Assembly (NCBI RefSeq): GCF_001424425.1
Contig: NZ_LMPT01000023.1
Location: 2,170 to 66,169 of the forward strand
Length of the DNA stretch: 64,000 bases
Reading direction: 5' to 3'
From: Acidovorax sp. Leaf191
GTDB lineage: Bacteria > Pseudomonadota > Gammaproteobacteria > Burkholderiales > Burkholderiaceae_C
Each line of letters begins with the position of its first letter. Within the stretch, counting starts at the first letter, position 1. The notes beneath the pieces are model-generated. The model did no database searches and was not told the origin of the DNA. It saw nothing but the letters and a program-made list of their open reading frames with translations. Below are positions 44,190 to 52,597 of this stretch, piece by piece. Position numbers and translations under genes: made by a program.

Positions 44190-45848
44190 GTGAAACGCAT
44201 TCCCCCTCGGCCCGACCTGGGCCATCTCAAGAAACAAGCCAAGGACCTGCTGGCTGGCTACCGCAACGGCGAGCCCGAGGCGCTGGCGCGCTTTCGCAAC
44301 GCGCTGCCTTCCGCCGCAGGCCTGGGCGATGCCGCCATCGCAGCCCTGGGCCTCAGGCTGCACGACGCGCAGTCGTGCCTGGCGCGCGAGCATGGCTTTG
44401 CGTCGTGGGCCGACTTCCAGGGCTTTGTGCTGGCACGGCGTGCGCTGGTGGATGACCCGGAGCGCGCCACCCTGCAATGGCTGCGGCTGGTCTACGCCGG
44501 CGACATTGCAGGCGGCAACCACAGCGCCCGGCCCCGGCTGGCCGAACGGCTGTGGGCCGATGGCGCCATCCCGCAGGACGAAGGCCCGTGGCTGGCCTGT
44601 GCCGTGGGCGATGAGGCGCGCCTGCGCCAGGCCATTGCGCAAGACCCGGGCTGGGTGCACCGCGCTGGCGGGCCCTTGCAGCTGCCGCCGCTGCTGGCCG
44701 TGGCGCATTCCAGCCTGGCGCGGCTGCCGGCGTTTGCGGACCGCCTGCAGGCCTGCGTGGCCCTGCTGCTGCAAGCGGGTGCCGATGCCAACCAGCGGGT
44801 GGGCAGCCGCTGGCCCCCCGCGTCGCTGGCAGCGCCCGATGCAACGCACCCCCTGTCGGCGCTGTATGGCGCAGCGGGGCAGAACCAGCATGCCGGCATG
44901 GCGCGCCTGCTGCTGGACGCGGGCGCCGACCCCAACGATGGCGAGTCGCTGTACCACGCGCTGGGCAGCCTGGACTGCACGCGCATGCTGCTGGAGGCGG
45001 GCGCGCGGGCGCAGGGCACGAACGCGGTGTACAGGGTGCTCGACATGGACGACCTGCCTGCGCTGCAACTGCTGCTGGCGCACGGTGCGGATGCGAACGA
45101 GCCCTTGGGCCAGGACGGCGGGCCCGCCCCCCACAGCGCGCCCCTGCTGTGGGCCCTGCGGCGGCGGCGATCGCTCGCACACGTGCAGGCGTTGGTGGCC
45201 GCAGGTGCCGACCCTGCCGTGCACACTGCCGACGGCACGGCGGCGCACATCCAGGCCCTGCGGTATGGGCTGCCTGCCGTGGGGGCGTTTCTGCGCACCG
45301 CGGCGGGCGGGGGCGAGGTGCCTGCCGACGAGCAGTTCATCGCCGCCTGCGCCGAGGCCGACGAGGCACGGGCGCGCATGCTGCTGACCGCCCTGCCTGG
45401 GCTGGTGCATGCGCTGTCGCCGCCCCAGCAGCGCCTGCTGCCCGAGCTGGCTGCCCAGGCGGACTGCGGCGCTGCCGTGCGGCTGATGGTGCGCCTGGGC
45501 TGGCCCATCGACGCGAAGGGTGGCGACTGGGACGGCACCGCACTGCACCTGGCCATCTTTCGGGGCGACGCGGCGCTGACCCGTTTCCTGCTGGAGCACG
45601 GCGCGCGCTGGCAGGCCACGCATGGCTTTGAGGACAACGCTTGCGGCGCGCTGTCGTGGGGTTCCATCAACACGCCCGAGCCCGGTGGCGACTGGGTGGG
45701 GTGTGCGCAGGCGTTGCTGGACCATGGCCTGCCGCCGGCAGCGCTTGATCCGAAGGGGTCCGAGGCGGTGCTGCTGGATGGGCGGCTGATGCGGTTCTCG
45801 GACGATGTGACGGAATGCTTGCTGGAGGCTGTTGCACCGCTGGTCTGA
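44190..45848 (+). CDS. Ankyrin-repeat protein
   Basis: About 552 residues from a GTG at 44190 preceded by GGAGG at five bases; an ATG at 44142 is in frame but lacks a site. The N-terminal part (PPRPDLGHLKKQAKDLL, HDAQSCLAREHGFASWADF) is a helical domain seen in front of bacterial ankyrin proteins. At least six ankyrin-like units follow: ARLLLDAGADPND, TRMLLEAGARAQG, LQLLLAHGADANE, VQALVAAGADPAV and a later THFLLEHGARW-type unit. It presumably mediates protein contacts in the cytosol; no signal peptide. It faces the MCP gene divergently. Confidence 0.88.
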   Translation: MKRIPPRPDLGHLKKQAKDLLAGYRNGEPEALARFRNALPSAAGLGDAAIAALGLRLHDAQSCLAREHGFASWADFQGFVLARRALVDDPERATLQWLRLVYAGDIAGGNHSARPRLAERLWADGAIPQDEGPWLACAVGDEARLRQAIAQDPGWVHRAGGPLQLPPLLAVAHSSLARLPAFADRLQACVALLLQAGADANQRVGSRWPPASLAAPDATHPLSALYGAAGQNQHAGMARLLLDAGADPNDGESLYHALGSLDCTRMLLEAGARAQGTNAVYRVLDMDDLPALQLLLAHGADANEPLGQDGGPAPHSAPLLWALRRRRSLAHVQALVAAGADPAVHTADGTAAHIQALRYGLPAVGAFLRTAAGGGEVPADEQFIAACAEADEARARMLLTALPGLVHALSPPQQRLLPELAAQADCGAAVRLMVRLGWPIDAKGGDWDGTALHLAIFRGDAALTRFLLEHGARWQATHGFEDNACGALSWGSINTPEPGGDWVGCAQALLDHGLPPAALDPKGSEAVLLDGRLMRFSDDVTECLLEAVAPLV

Positions 45849-45885
45849 GGCGAAACGCGTTCACCTCTATCCGACCACATCCCAC

Positions 45886-45968
45886 CGTTCACGCTGAGCC
45901 CCTCGAAGCGCCACGCGAGGCTTCGACGGGCCTGTCCTGAGCCCGTCGAAGGGCTCAGCCCGAACGGT
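45886..45968. repeat. Palindromic dispersed element, copy C
   Basis: CCGTTCACGCTGAGCCCC at the left end and GGGCTCAGCCCGAACGG at the right are inverted, with TCGAAGCG and GCTTCGACGGG inside and an extra CCTGAGCCCGTCGAAGG insert. It is the third member of the element near 36307 and 38261. It follows the ankyrin gene and may act as a stem at its 3' end. Confidence 0.8.
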
Positions 45969-46086
45969 TGAGGGAGGTTCGAGCCGATCAAGGACTACGA
46001 CCAGCCGATCATCCGTTACGACGGGAAAGTAGCAGCAGAAAAAGCAACGCCCCGCATCGAGTGAGGCGGGGCGTCGCGGATGATTG

Positions 46087-46148
46087 ATCACGGATCACGG
46101 ATCACGGATCACGGATCACGGATCACGGATCACGGATCACGGATCACG
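46087..46148. repeat. Heptanucleotide tandem repeat ATCACGG
   Basis: Eight full ATCACGG units and six more bases, with no mismatch. It ends 15 bp beyond the stop codon of the CaiB-type gene. The period of seven and the TCAC core echo the CCCRTCA array at 31175, which also sits at a gene 3' end. Confidence 0.92.
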
Positions 46149-46163
46149 TCGGTCAGCGAGTGG

Positions 46164-47438
46164 CTACACCACGCCCGTCGCCCGCAGTGCTGCAACACGC
46201 TCGGCACTGATCCCCATCTCTGCAAGCACCTCGTCCGTGTGCTGACCCAGCGCCGGCGGCGCATTGCGCAGCACCGGCGGCGTGGCCGACAGGCGCAGCG
46301 GGCTGGCCACGCCGGTGATTTGCTGCACGCCGTCGGTGGCGGCCTCGCCGTCCTTCCAGCGCGGCAGCGTCACCGCCAGGCCGCGCGCCTTCACCTGCGC
46401 ATCGTCGAACGCCTGGGCAATGGTGTTGATGGGGCCGCAGGGCACGGCCTTGTCTTCCAGCAGCGCGATCCAGTCGGCGGTGGTGCGCGTGCGCGTCACG
46501 GCCTCCATGGCGGGGATCAGGTCGGTGCGGTGCTTCACGCGCAGCGTGTTGGTGGCAAAGCGCGGGTCGGTGCCCCACTGGGGCTGGCCGGCCGCGGCGC
46601 AAAAGCGCTGGAACTGCCCGTCGTTGCCGATGGCCAGCAGCATGTTGCCGTCGGCGGTCGCAAAGTCCTGGTAGGGCGCGAGGCTCGGGTGGCTGTTGCC
46701 CATGCGCTCGGGGGCCTTGCCGGTGGCAAGGAAGCCTGAGGCCTGGTTGGCCAGCACGGCCATGCCCACGTCCAGCAGCGCCATGTCGATGTGCTGGCCC
46801 TGGCCCGTTCCGCTCACGGCGTTGTCGCGCACATGCAGCGCGGCCAGGATGGCGTTGCTGGCGTACAGGCCGGTGAACAGGTCGATCACGGCCACGCCCA
46901 CGCGCATGGGGCCGCCGCCGGGTTGGCTGTCGGCCTGGCCGGTGATGCTCATCAGGCCCGTCATCGCCTGCACCATCAGGTCGTAGCCCGCGCGCTCGGC
47001 GTACGGGCCGTCCTGCCCGAAGCCGGTGACCGAGCAGTAGATGAGCCGCGGGTTCAGCGCGCGCAGGCTCTCGTGGTCCAGGCCGTATTGCTTCAGGCCG
47101 CCGACCTTGAAGTTCTCGACCACGATGTCGGCCTCTTGCGCCATCTGCCGGATCAGCGCTTGGCCGTCGGTCGAGGCCATGTCGATGGTGACCGAGCGCT
47201 TGTTGCGGTTGCAGGCGGTGTAGTAGCTGGCCTGGTTCGTGTCGTTGCCCTCGGCGTCCTTCAAGAAGGGCGGGCCCCACTGGCGCGTGTCGTCGCCCAC
47301 GCCGGGGCGCTCCACCTTGACCACATCCGCCCCCAGGTCGGCCAGCACCTGCGTGCACCAGGGGCCCGCGAGCACGCGGGAGAGGTCGAGGACCTTGATG
47401 CCGGCCAGGGCGCCTTGGGGGGAGGAGGGTGTGGTCAT
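46164..47438 (-). CDS. CaiB/BaiF-family CoA-transferase, probable glutarate CoA-transferase
   Basis: 424 residues, family III CoA-transferase. Conserved segments include GIKVLDLSRVLAGPW, ADVVKVERPGVGDDTRQW, GYDLMVQAMTGLMSITG with the catalytic aspartate, and GNSHPSLAPYQDF. It moves CoA between carboxylates. Its neighbour encodes glutaryl-CoA dehydrogenase on the same strand, so the natural role is to activate glutarate, using succinyl-CoA as donor. About 500 bp of repeat-rich DNA now separate it from gcdH, so its promoter may be inside that stretch. Confidence 0.9.
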   Translation of the reverse strand: MTTPSSPQGALAGIKVLDLSRVLAGPWCTQVLADLGADVVKVERPGVGDDTRQWGPPFLKDAEGNDTNQASYYTACNRNKRSVTIDMASTDGQALIRQMAQEADIVVENFKVGGLKQYGLDHESLRALNPRLIYCSVTGFGQDGPYAERAGYDLMVQAMTGLMSITGQADSQPGGGPMRVGVAVIDLFTGLYASNAILAALHVRDNAVSGTGQGQHIDMALLDVGMAVLANQASGFLATGKAPERMGNSHPSLAPYQDFATADGNMLLAIGNDGQFQRFCAAAGQPQWGTDPRFATNTLRVKHRTDLIPAMEAVTRTRTTADWIALLEDKAVPCGPINTIAQAFDDAQVKARGLAVTLPRWKDGEAATDGVQQITGVASPLRLSATPPVLRNAPPALGQHTDEVLAEMGISAERVAALRATGVV

Positions 47439-47446
47439 GGTGTTGT

Positions 47447-47510
47447 TACTATGGAATTGATAGCTGTTGGCGCTTGTCTGGCAAGCGATGGAGGCCTTTT
47501 ATGCCTCCAG
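47447..47510. repeat. Dispersed hairpin repeat, copy 5
   Basis: TACTATGGAATTGATAGC, then GGCGCTTGTCTGGC, AAGCGATGGAGGCC and a TTTTATGCCTCC end. The blocks agree in order with the copies at 17541 and 31061. It stands immediately upstream of the CaiB-type start codon, so it may lie in the leader of that message. Confidence 0.65.
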
Positions 47511-47593
47511 ATACGTGCTCAGGGCGCGTTGCAGACTCAATCTAGCTCGTGGGCGAAGGGTTGAGGGGAGGGGGCGGCGCAGGCATGGCGCAG

Positions 47594-47940
47594 CCGCAGA
47601 CCCCTCTCCCCCGGCCCCTCTCCCGCAAGGGGAGAGGGGAGTGTCGACACAACACAGCGCCCGATAGGCTCCCGTATTCGCTCCCTCTCCCCTCGCGGGA
47701 GAGGGTTGGGGAGAGGGGGTGGCACAGGCATAGGCGCACGCCGCAGACCCCTCTCCCCCGACCCCTCTCCCGCAAGGGGAGAGGGGAGTGTCGACACAGC
47801 ACCGCACCCCATAGGCCCCCAGGATTCGCTCCCTCTCCCCTCGCGGGAGAGGGCTGGGGAGAGGGGGTGATCAAGCACAACGCATGCGCCGCTACGCCCC
47901 CTCCCCCAGCCCCTCTCCCGCAAGGTCAGAGGGGAGTTCC
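47594..47940. repeat. 147-bp tandem array of CCCTCTCCC hairpin units
   Basis: A unit of about 147 bp starts at 47594 (CCGCAGACCCCTCTCCC), repeats at 47741 with a few changes, and begins a third, decayed time near 47889. Each full unit contains two inverted hairpins: CCCCTCTCCCGCAAGGGG with AGAGGGG, and CCCTCTCCCCTCGCGGG with AGAGGG. The spacer GTGTCGACACA is also palindromic. It lies between gcdH and the CaiB-type gene. I recall this CCCTCTCCC element as widely dispersed in GC-rich genomes. Confidence 0.85.
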
Positions 47941-47945
47941 ACGTC

Positions 47946-49142
47946 TCAGTTCGAGAACGCCGCAATCCCCGTCTGCGCACGGCCCAGGATCAGCGCGTGC
48001 ACATCGTGCGTGCCTTCATACGTGTTCACCACTTCCAGGTTCACCAGGTGGCGCGCCACGCCGAACTCGTCGCTGATGCCATTGCCGCCCATCATGTCGC
48101 GCGCCAGGCGGGCGATGTCCAGGGCCTTGCCGCAGCTGTTGCGCTTGATGATGGACGTGCCTTCCACGCTGGCCGTGCCCGCGTCCTTCATGCGGCCGAA
48201 CTGCAGGCAGGCCTGCAGGCCGATGGCGATCTCGGTCTGCATGTCGGCCAGCTTTTTCTGGATGAGCTGGTTGGCAGCCAGGGGGCGGCCAAACTGCTTG
48301 CGGTCCAGCGTGTACTGGCGGGCGGTGTGCCAGCAGAACTCGGCCGCACCCAGTGCGCCCCAGGCGATGCCGTAGCGCGCGCTGTTCAGGCAGGTGAAGG
48401 GGCCCTTCAGGCCCTGCACTTCAGGAAACGCGTTTTCTTCAGGCACGAACACGTCGTCCATCACGATCTCCCCCGTGATCGATGCACGCAGGCCCACCTT
48501 GCCGTGGATGGCAGGAGCCGTCAGCCCCTTCATGCCCTTGTCCAGCACAAAGCCGCGGATGGGGCCCACCGCGCCGCCTTCGGATACTTCCTTGGCCCAG
48601 ACGACGAACACATCCGCCACGGGGCTGTTGGTGATCCACATCTTGCTGCCCTTGAGCTTGTAGCCGCCATCGACCTTGTAGGCGCGCGTGGCCATGCTGC
48701 CGGGGTCGGAGCCGTGGTCGGGCTCGGTCAGGCCGAAGCAGCCGATCCACTCGCCCGTGGCGAGCTTGGGCAGGTACTTCTGCTTTTGCGCTTCGGTGCC
48801 GAACTCATGGATGGGCACCATCACCAGCGACGACTGCACGCTGGCCATGGAGCGGTAGCCCGAATCCACACGCTCCACCTCGCGGGCAATCAGGCCGTAG
48901 GCCACGTACGACAGGCCGGGGCCGCCGTACTGTTCGGGGATGGTGGGGCCCAGGAGGCCCACTTCGCCCATCTCGCGAAAGATGCTCACGTCCATCTTCT
49001 CGTGGCGGAAGGCGTCCAGCACGCGGGGTGCCAGCTTGTCCTGGCAGTAGGCGGCGGCAGCGTCGCGGATGGCGCGCTCGTCGTCGGTCAGCTGCTGGCT
49101 CAGGAGGAAAGGGTCATCCCATTGAAAAGAGGCGTGGGCCAT
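47946..49142 (-). CDS. gcdH: Glutaryl-CoA dehydrogenase
   Basis: 398 residues. Oxidises and decarboxylates glutaryl-CoA to crotonyl-CoA in lysine/glutarate breakdown, passing electrons from FAD to ETF. The YRSMASVQSSLVM block carries the arginine that marks glutaryl-CoA dehydrogenases, GCFGLTEPDHGSDP is the flavin loop and VNTYEGTHDVHALI holds the catalytic glutamate. It faces a GcvA-like LysR gene at 49325 across 182 bp, the usual place for its regulator, and the CoA-transferase follows. Confidence 0.96.
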   Translation of the reverse strand: MAHASFQWDDPFLLSQQLTDDERAIRDAAAAYCQDKLAPRVLDAFRHEKMDVSIFREMGEVGLLGPTIPEQYGGPGLSYVAYGLIAREVERVDSGYRSMASVQSSLVMVPIHEFGTEAQKQKYLPKLATGEWIGCFGLTEPDHGSDPGSMATRAYKVDGGYKLKGSKMWITNSPVADVFVVWAKEVSEGGAVGPIRGFVLDKGMKGLTAPAIHGKVGLRASITGEIVMDDVFVPEENAFPEVQGLKGPFTCLNSARYGIAWGALGAAEFCWHTARQYTLDRKQFGRPLAANQLIQKKLADMQTEIAIGLQACLQFGRMKDAGTASVEGTSIIKRNSCGKALDIARLARDMMGGNGISDEFGVARHLVNLEVVNTYEGTHDVHALILGRAQTGIAAFSN

Positions 49143-49235
49143 GTGCGTGTCTCCAGGCGGAAAAAAAGGGGTGGCAACAAAGGTGTTCTGGGGCGCATCG
49201 TAGGCCTCACCCCACCAGGCCGCAAGCGAGTTCTT

Positions 49236-49255
49236 TTCATCCAGATATGCATGAA
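49236..49255. promoter_or_regulatory. Candidate LysR operator in the gcdH control region
   Basis: TTCAT and ATGAA are spaced by ten bases between gcdH and the divergent LysR gene, close to the T-N11-A form of LysR sites. The flank is rich in ATGGAAT repeats (TGAATGGAATGTATGGAAT). Binding by the adjacent regulator is inferred from position. Confidence 0.4.
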
Positions 49256-49324
49256 TGGAATGTATGGAATACTTTGTGCCAGATACCGCCTGTCAAGTCG
49301 GCAGCGTACAAGTTCATCTTCATC

Positions 49325-50278
49325 ATGCGCCGCAATATTCCATCGACCCAGGCCCTGGCCTGTTTTGAAGTCGCCGCCCGCCACGAGAGCTACACCCGCG
49401 CCGCGCAAGAACTGGCGCTGACCCAAAGCGCCGTCTCGCGCCAGATCCAGGCACTGGAAGAGTTTCTGGGCGTGCAGCTGTTTCGCCGCACCCGCCACGG
49501 CGTGGTGCTGACGCCTGCCGGCGCGCACTATGGCCGCCAGGTGGCGCGCTGGCTGCAGGGGCTGGAGCGCGACACGCTCGACGTGATGGCCCACCAGGGC
49601 GAGGGCGGCACGCTGTCGCTGGCGGCCGTGCCCACGTTCGCCACGCGCTGGCTCATACCGCGCCTGCCGCAGTTGGCGCAGGTGCACCCCGACATCGTGG
49701 TGCACATCGACACGCAGACGCGGCCATTTTTGTTTGCCGACACCACGTTCGATGCCGCGCTGTACGCCGGCACGCCGGAGCAGGTGGCCAACTGGCCCGG
49801 CGTGCAAGCCCAGTTGCTGATGCACGAAGACGTCGTGCCCGTGTGCAGCCCCCGCCTGCTCGAGTCCGCCGCGCCACGTGGCCGGGGCCGCGCCCACCAG
49901 CCGGTGGCGGCCGAAGCGCTGGCCGAGTTGCCCCTGCTGCAGCAAAGCACGCGCCCGTATGGCTGGCGGCAGTGGTTCGATGCGATGGCGGTGGAGGCGC
50001 CGCACGCGCTCGATGGCCCGCGCTACGAGCTGTTCTCCATGCTGGCCGTGGCGGCCACGCACGGCATGGGCGTGGCGCTGATCCCGCCGCTGCTGATCGA
50101 GGCGGAGCTTGCCTGCGGCGAACTGGTGGTGGCCTGCGCCCGGCCCCTGCGCGGCGAGCGCGGCTACTACCTCATCAGCCCCGCGCAACCCGCGCAGTCC
50201 CCGGTGTTGACCGCGTTCTCACGCTGGTTGCAGGACATGGCCGCGTTGGGGGGCAGTCCAATGCCGGGACCCGGCTAA
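49325..50278 (+). CDS. GcvA-like LysR regulator of the glutarate genes
   Basis: 317 residues from the ATG at 49325. The helix-turn-helix is close to the start (NIPSTQALACFEVAARHE, TQSAVSRQIQALEEFLG), the form typical of GcvA-type LysR proteins, and FRRTRHGVVLTPAG follows. The effector half ends in MGVALIPPLLIE. Position divergent to gcdH suggests the GcdR role, inducing glutaryl-CoA degradation with glutarate or glutaryl-CoA as signal. The frame is open back to 49028 but that part overlaps gcdH. Confidence 0.93.
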   Translation: MRRNIPSTQALACFEVAARHESYTRAAQELALTQSAVSRQIQALEEFLGVQLFRRTRHGVVLTPAGAHYGRQVARWLQGLERDTLDVMAHQGEGGTLSLAAVPTFATRWLIPRLPQLAQVHPDIVVHIDTQTRPFLFADTTFDAALYAGTPEQVANWPGVQAQLLMHEDVVPVCSPRLLESAAPRGRGRAHQPVAAEALAELPLLQQSTRPYGWRQWFDAMAVEAPHALDGPRYELFSMLAVAATHGMGVALIPPLLIEAELACGELVVACARPLRGERGYYLISPAQPAQSPVLTAFSRWLQDMAALGGSPMPGPG

Positions 50279-50363
50279 TGCGCTTGCATGCGCCTTCTGG
50301 CTGAACTAATCTGGCGCTGCAAGGATCAGTCAACACATAAATCACAACCTGAAAGCGCCCTCC

Positions 50364-50579
50364 ATGACGACCTACCATGCACCGCATTTCGATCCCACCG
50401 TCGACGAGATCGAAACCCTGAAGCAACTCGAAATGGGCCAGACCATCACCATGCCCCACGCGCTCAAGGACCACGTGTCCGCGCGCCTGCTGGAATGGGG
50501 CTTCATCGCCAAGGGCACCTCCGGAGACCTGACCATCACCCCCAGCGGTCGCCAGCTCATACGCCGGCAAGACAACTGA
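50364..50579 (+). CDS. Small hypothetical protein
   Basis: 71 residues. HFDPTVDEIETLKQLEMG then a winged-helix-like arrangement (PHALKDHVSARLLEWGFIAKG, DLTITPSGRQLIRRQ): the last part resembles the wing and C-terminal strand of small DNA-binding proteins. No ribosome-binding site is obvious. It ends 4 bp before the lipoprotein gene at 50583, so they probably share a transcript. The resemblance to a winged helix is from the pattern only. Confidence 0.65.
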   Translation: MTTYHAPHFDPTVDEIETLKQLEMGQTITMPHALKDHVSARLLEWGFIAKGTSGDLTITPSGRQLIRRQDN

Positions 50580-50582
50580 CCC

Positions 50583-51503
50583 GTGGCACACCACACCGCT
50601 GTTGCAGCGCCTCGTTCGAAGCGCACGCCCCTGTCGGGCAGGGCCCGCGCCCTGCGCGCGGTGGTGCTGGGCGCCGCCATGGCGCTGCTGCTCCAGGGCT
50701 GCAGCACCGTCAAGCTGGCCTACAACCAGGCGCCGCAGCTCATGGCGTGGCAGATCAACCGCTACCTGGGGCTGTCGGACGCACAGAGCGAACGCGTGCG
50801 CGATGAGCTCGATGACCTGCACCAGTGGCACCGCGACACCATGCTGCCCCAGCATGCCCAGGTGCTGCAGAAGGTCCAGCGCCAGCTGGCGGACGACGTG
50901 ACCGCGCAGCAGGCCTGCAGCACCTACGCCGATATCCGCACCCAGCTCGACCAGGTGGTCAGCCAGGCCGAGCCCAAGATGCTGTGGCTGGCATCGCAGC
51001 TGACGGACAGCCAGATCCGCCAGCTGGAGCGCAAGCAGGCCGACAGCAATGCCGACTGGCGCAAGGAATGGCTCGACCCCACGCCCGAGAAACTGCGTGA
51101 ACACCGCTTCAAGGAACTGCTCTCGCGGGCCGAGGGCTTCTATGGCCGGCTGGACGAGCCGCAAAAGGCCGCGCTGCGCGCCTTCATCGCCCAGTCCTCC
51201 TTCGACCCCCAGCGCACCTACAACGAACGCCTGCGCCGCCAAAAGGACCTGGTGCAGGTGCTGCAGACCGTGGCCCGCGACCGGCAGAACACCGCCCAGA
51301 CGAAAACTCTGGTGCGCGAGTACCTGGCCCGGTTCGACCAATCCCCCGACCCGGCCTACCGCAGCTACGCACAGATGCTGGTGACCGAAGGCTGCGCCGG
51401 CTTTGCACAGGTGCACAACGCCACCACGCCGGCCCAGCGCGTGAAGGCGGTGGCATCGGCCAAGTCGTACGAGCAGGATTTCATGACGCTGGCTGCGCAG
51501 TGA
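50583..51503 (+). CDS. DUF6279-family lipoprotein
   Basis: 306 residues from a GTG. The leader has a hydrophobic stretch AVVLGAAMALLLQGC ending in a lipobox, so the protein is anchored at Cys40. The rest is helical (LMAWQINRYLGLSDAQSERV, DELDDLHQWHRDTMLP, FYGRLDEPQKAALRAF), matching the DUF6279 family of proteobacterial envelope proteins. Its function is not known. It follows the 71-residue ORF after three bases, so the two are probably one operon. Confidence 0.85.
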   Translation: MAHHTAVAAPRSKRTPLSGRARALRAVVLGAAMALLLQGCSTVKLAYNQAPQLMAWQINRYLGLSDAQSERVRDELDDLHQWHRDTMLPQHAQVLQKVQRQLADDVTAQQACSTYADIRTQLDQVVSQAEPKMLWLASQLTDSQIRQLERKQADSNADWRKEWLDPTPEKLREHRFKELLSRAEGFYGRLDEPQKAALRAFIAQSSFDPQRTYNERLRRQKDLVQVLQTVARDRQNTAQTKTLVREYLARFDQSPDPAYRSYAQMLVTEGCAGFAQVHNATTPAQRVKAVASAKSYEQDFMTLAAQ

Positions 51504-51854
51504 CGGGGTAGAGCCGTGCAGGTCGTGGGGGCCGCGGTGGCGAACCAGCAGGCCTGACTGGTGCGGGATGGTTGGCTACAGCTTGCGGCGACGAGGTTTG
51601 ACCGGCAGGGGCTGGCAGGTACTGTGGCTGTTGAGCGCTGCTGCCCGCTGCCGTGCAGTCAGGCCGGAGCTGCAGGCATTGACGCGCGAAGCCAGACCAC
51701 ATGCTGATCGGTGGCCGCACGGCGTATTGCGGCCTGCGACGGCGTGCAACTGCGTGCCGCTGGTCGCCTCGCATCCCGTGGCAATCCCCCATGACGTCTT
51801 TTGCGCATTTGGGTAGATCATGGGGTCCTTGCTTGGCACTTGCAGGAGACCCCG
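51504..51854. other. Intergenic region, no gene seen
   Basis: About 350 bp of moderately GC-rich DNA between the lipoprotein gene and a small ORF. Open frames on either strand lack a recognisable product or ribosome-binding site. No clear terminator hairpin was found after the lipoprotein stop. Confidence 0.45.
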
Positions 51855-52067
51855 ATGGACAACGCTGTCTATGTAAAGCTCAAGGGCATCGTGATTCAGG
51901 ACTTGCTGAAAGACCCGCACCGCGCCCAATTCCACGAGCGCGAACTCAAGACCGAGGATCTGACGCCGGAGTACCGGCGGGCGGTGGAAGAGGCGCTGGC
52001 CGAGCTTCGGGCGGCGCAGCGGTCACGCGGTGCTGCTGCCGCTGCGGCACAAACGCAGCGCAAGTGA
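51855..52067 (+). CDS. Small hypothetical protein
   Basis: 70 residues from the ATG at 51855, which is preceded by CAGGAGAC at a good distance. YVKLKGIVIQDLLKDP, then HERELKTEDLTPEYRRAVEEALAEL suggests a short helical protein with a charged helix, ending in an alanine-rich tail. I know no family. The ribosome-binding site and resident codon use argue that it is expressed. Confidence 0.6.
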   Translation: MDNAVYVKLKGIVIQDLLKDPHRAQFHERELKTEDLTPEYRRAVEEALAELRAAQRSRGAAAAAAQTQRK

Positions 52068-52127
52068 GCAGGCCTTATCCCGGCATCTGCTTTTCAAAAA
52101 CCAAAGTTCAGTCAGCGCGCGCCAGCC

Positions 52128-52436
52128 TCAGAAATTTTGCCTGGCTTTGAGAAACAGCCGCCCAAGAATCGAACCCACGACGCCTGCCACCACTGCGGAC
52201 AGGTAAATCTGCCGGTCTGAAAGCCAGTGCTCCGTCAGGACAAACTTCAAAAGCACGGCGGTCAGCGCAAAACCGAAGAAAGCCCCGATGCCCGAGTACA
52301 TGCGCGCGTCGAGTGCGTTCGCAGCCTTCTTGAACCCTTCCGAGTGGCCCGCCGCCTCGTGAATCAGCGTCGTTTGGCACCTCATGCACCTCACGTCGGT
52401 CGCTGCATTAAGGTTGTTGCATGTCGGACATTGCAT
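52128..52436 (-). CDS. Zinc-ribbon membrane protein
   Basis: 102 residues. Cysteines 3, 6, 17 and 20 (QCPTCNNL ... RCMRCQT) form a small zinc ribbon, followed by two membrane helices (YSGIGAFFGFALTAVLLKFVL and LSAVVAGVVGSILGRLFL). It is an inner-membrane protein with the ribbon probably in the cytosol. Its role is unknown. It is on the opposite strand to the genes before it. Confidence 0.78.
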   Translation of the reverse strand: MQCPTCNNLNAATDVRCMRCQTTLIHEAAGHSEGFKKAANALDARMYSGIGAFFGFALTAVLLKFVLTEHWLSDRQIYLSAVVAGVVGSILGRLFLKARQNF

Positions 52437-52597
52437 GATCGGTGACCCCTCCTGTTATTGTGGTCTGCCGAATGTATCGCTGAACGTCGGGCGGTCCGGT
52501 CACCAGGTCTGCTCCGTCCAACCACCGCGCATTGTCGAAGGGTTGAAGGCAGCTTGAAGGCCGCTGGCGCAGTTCCGATTGACCGAGAGGTGGGGCG

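Noticed and set aside
46087..46148. Possible CRISPR array
   Set aside because: The repeat unit is seven bases with no spacers. It is a simple tandem repeat.
47594..47940. Possible CRISPR array
   Set aside because: Units of 147 bp are contiguous and there are no unique spacers or cas genes.
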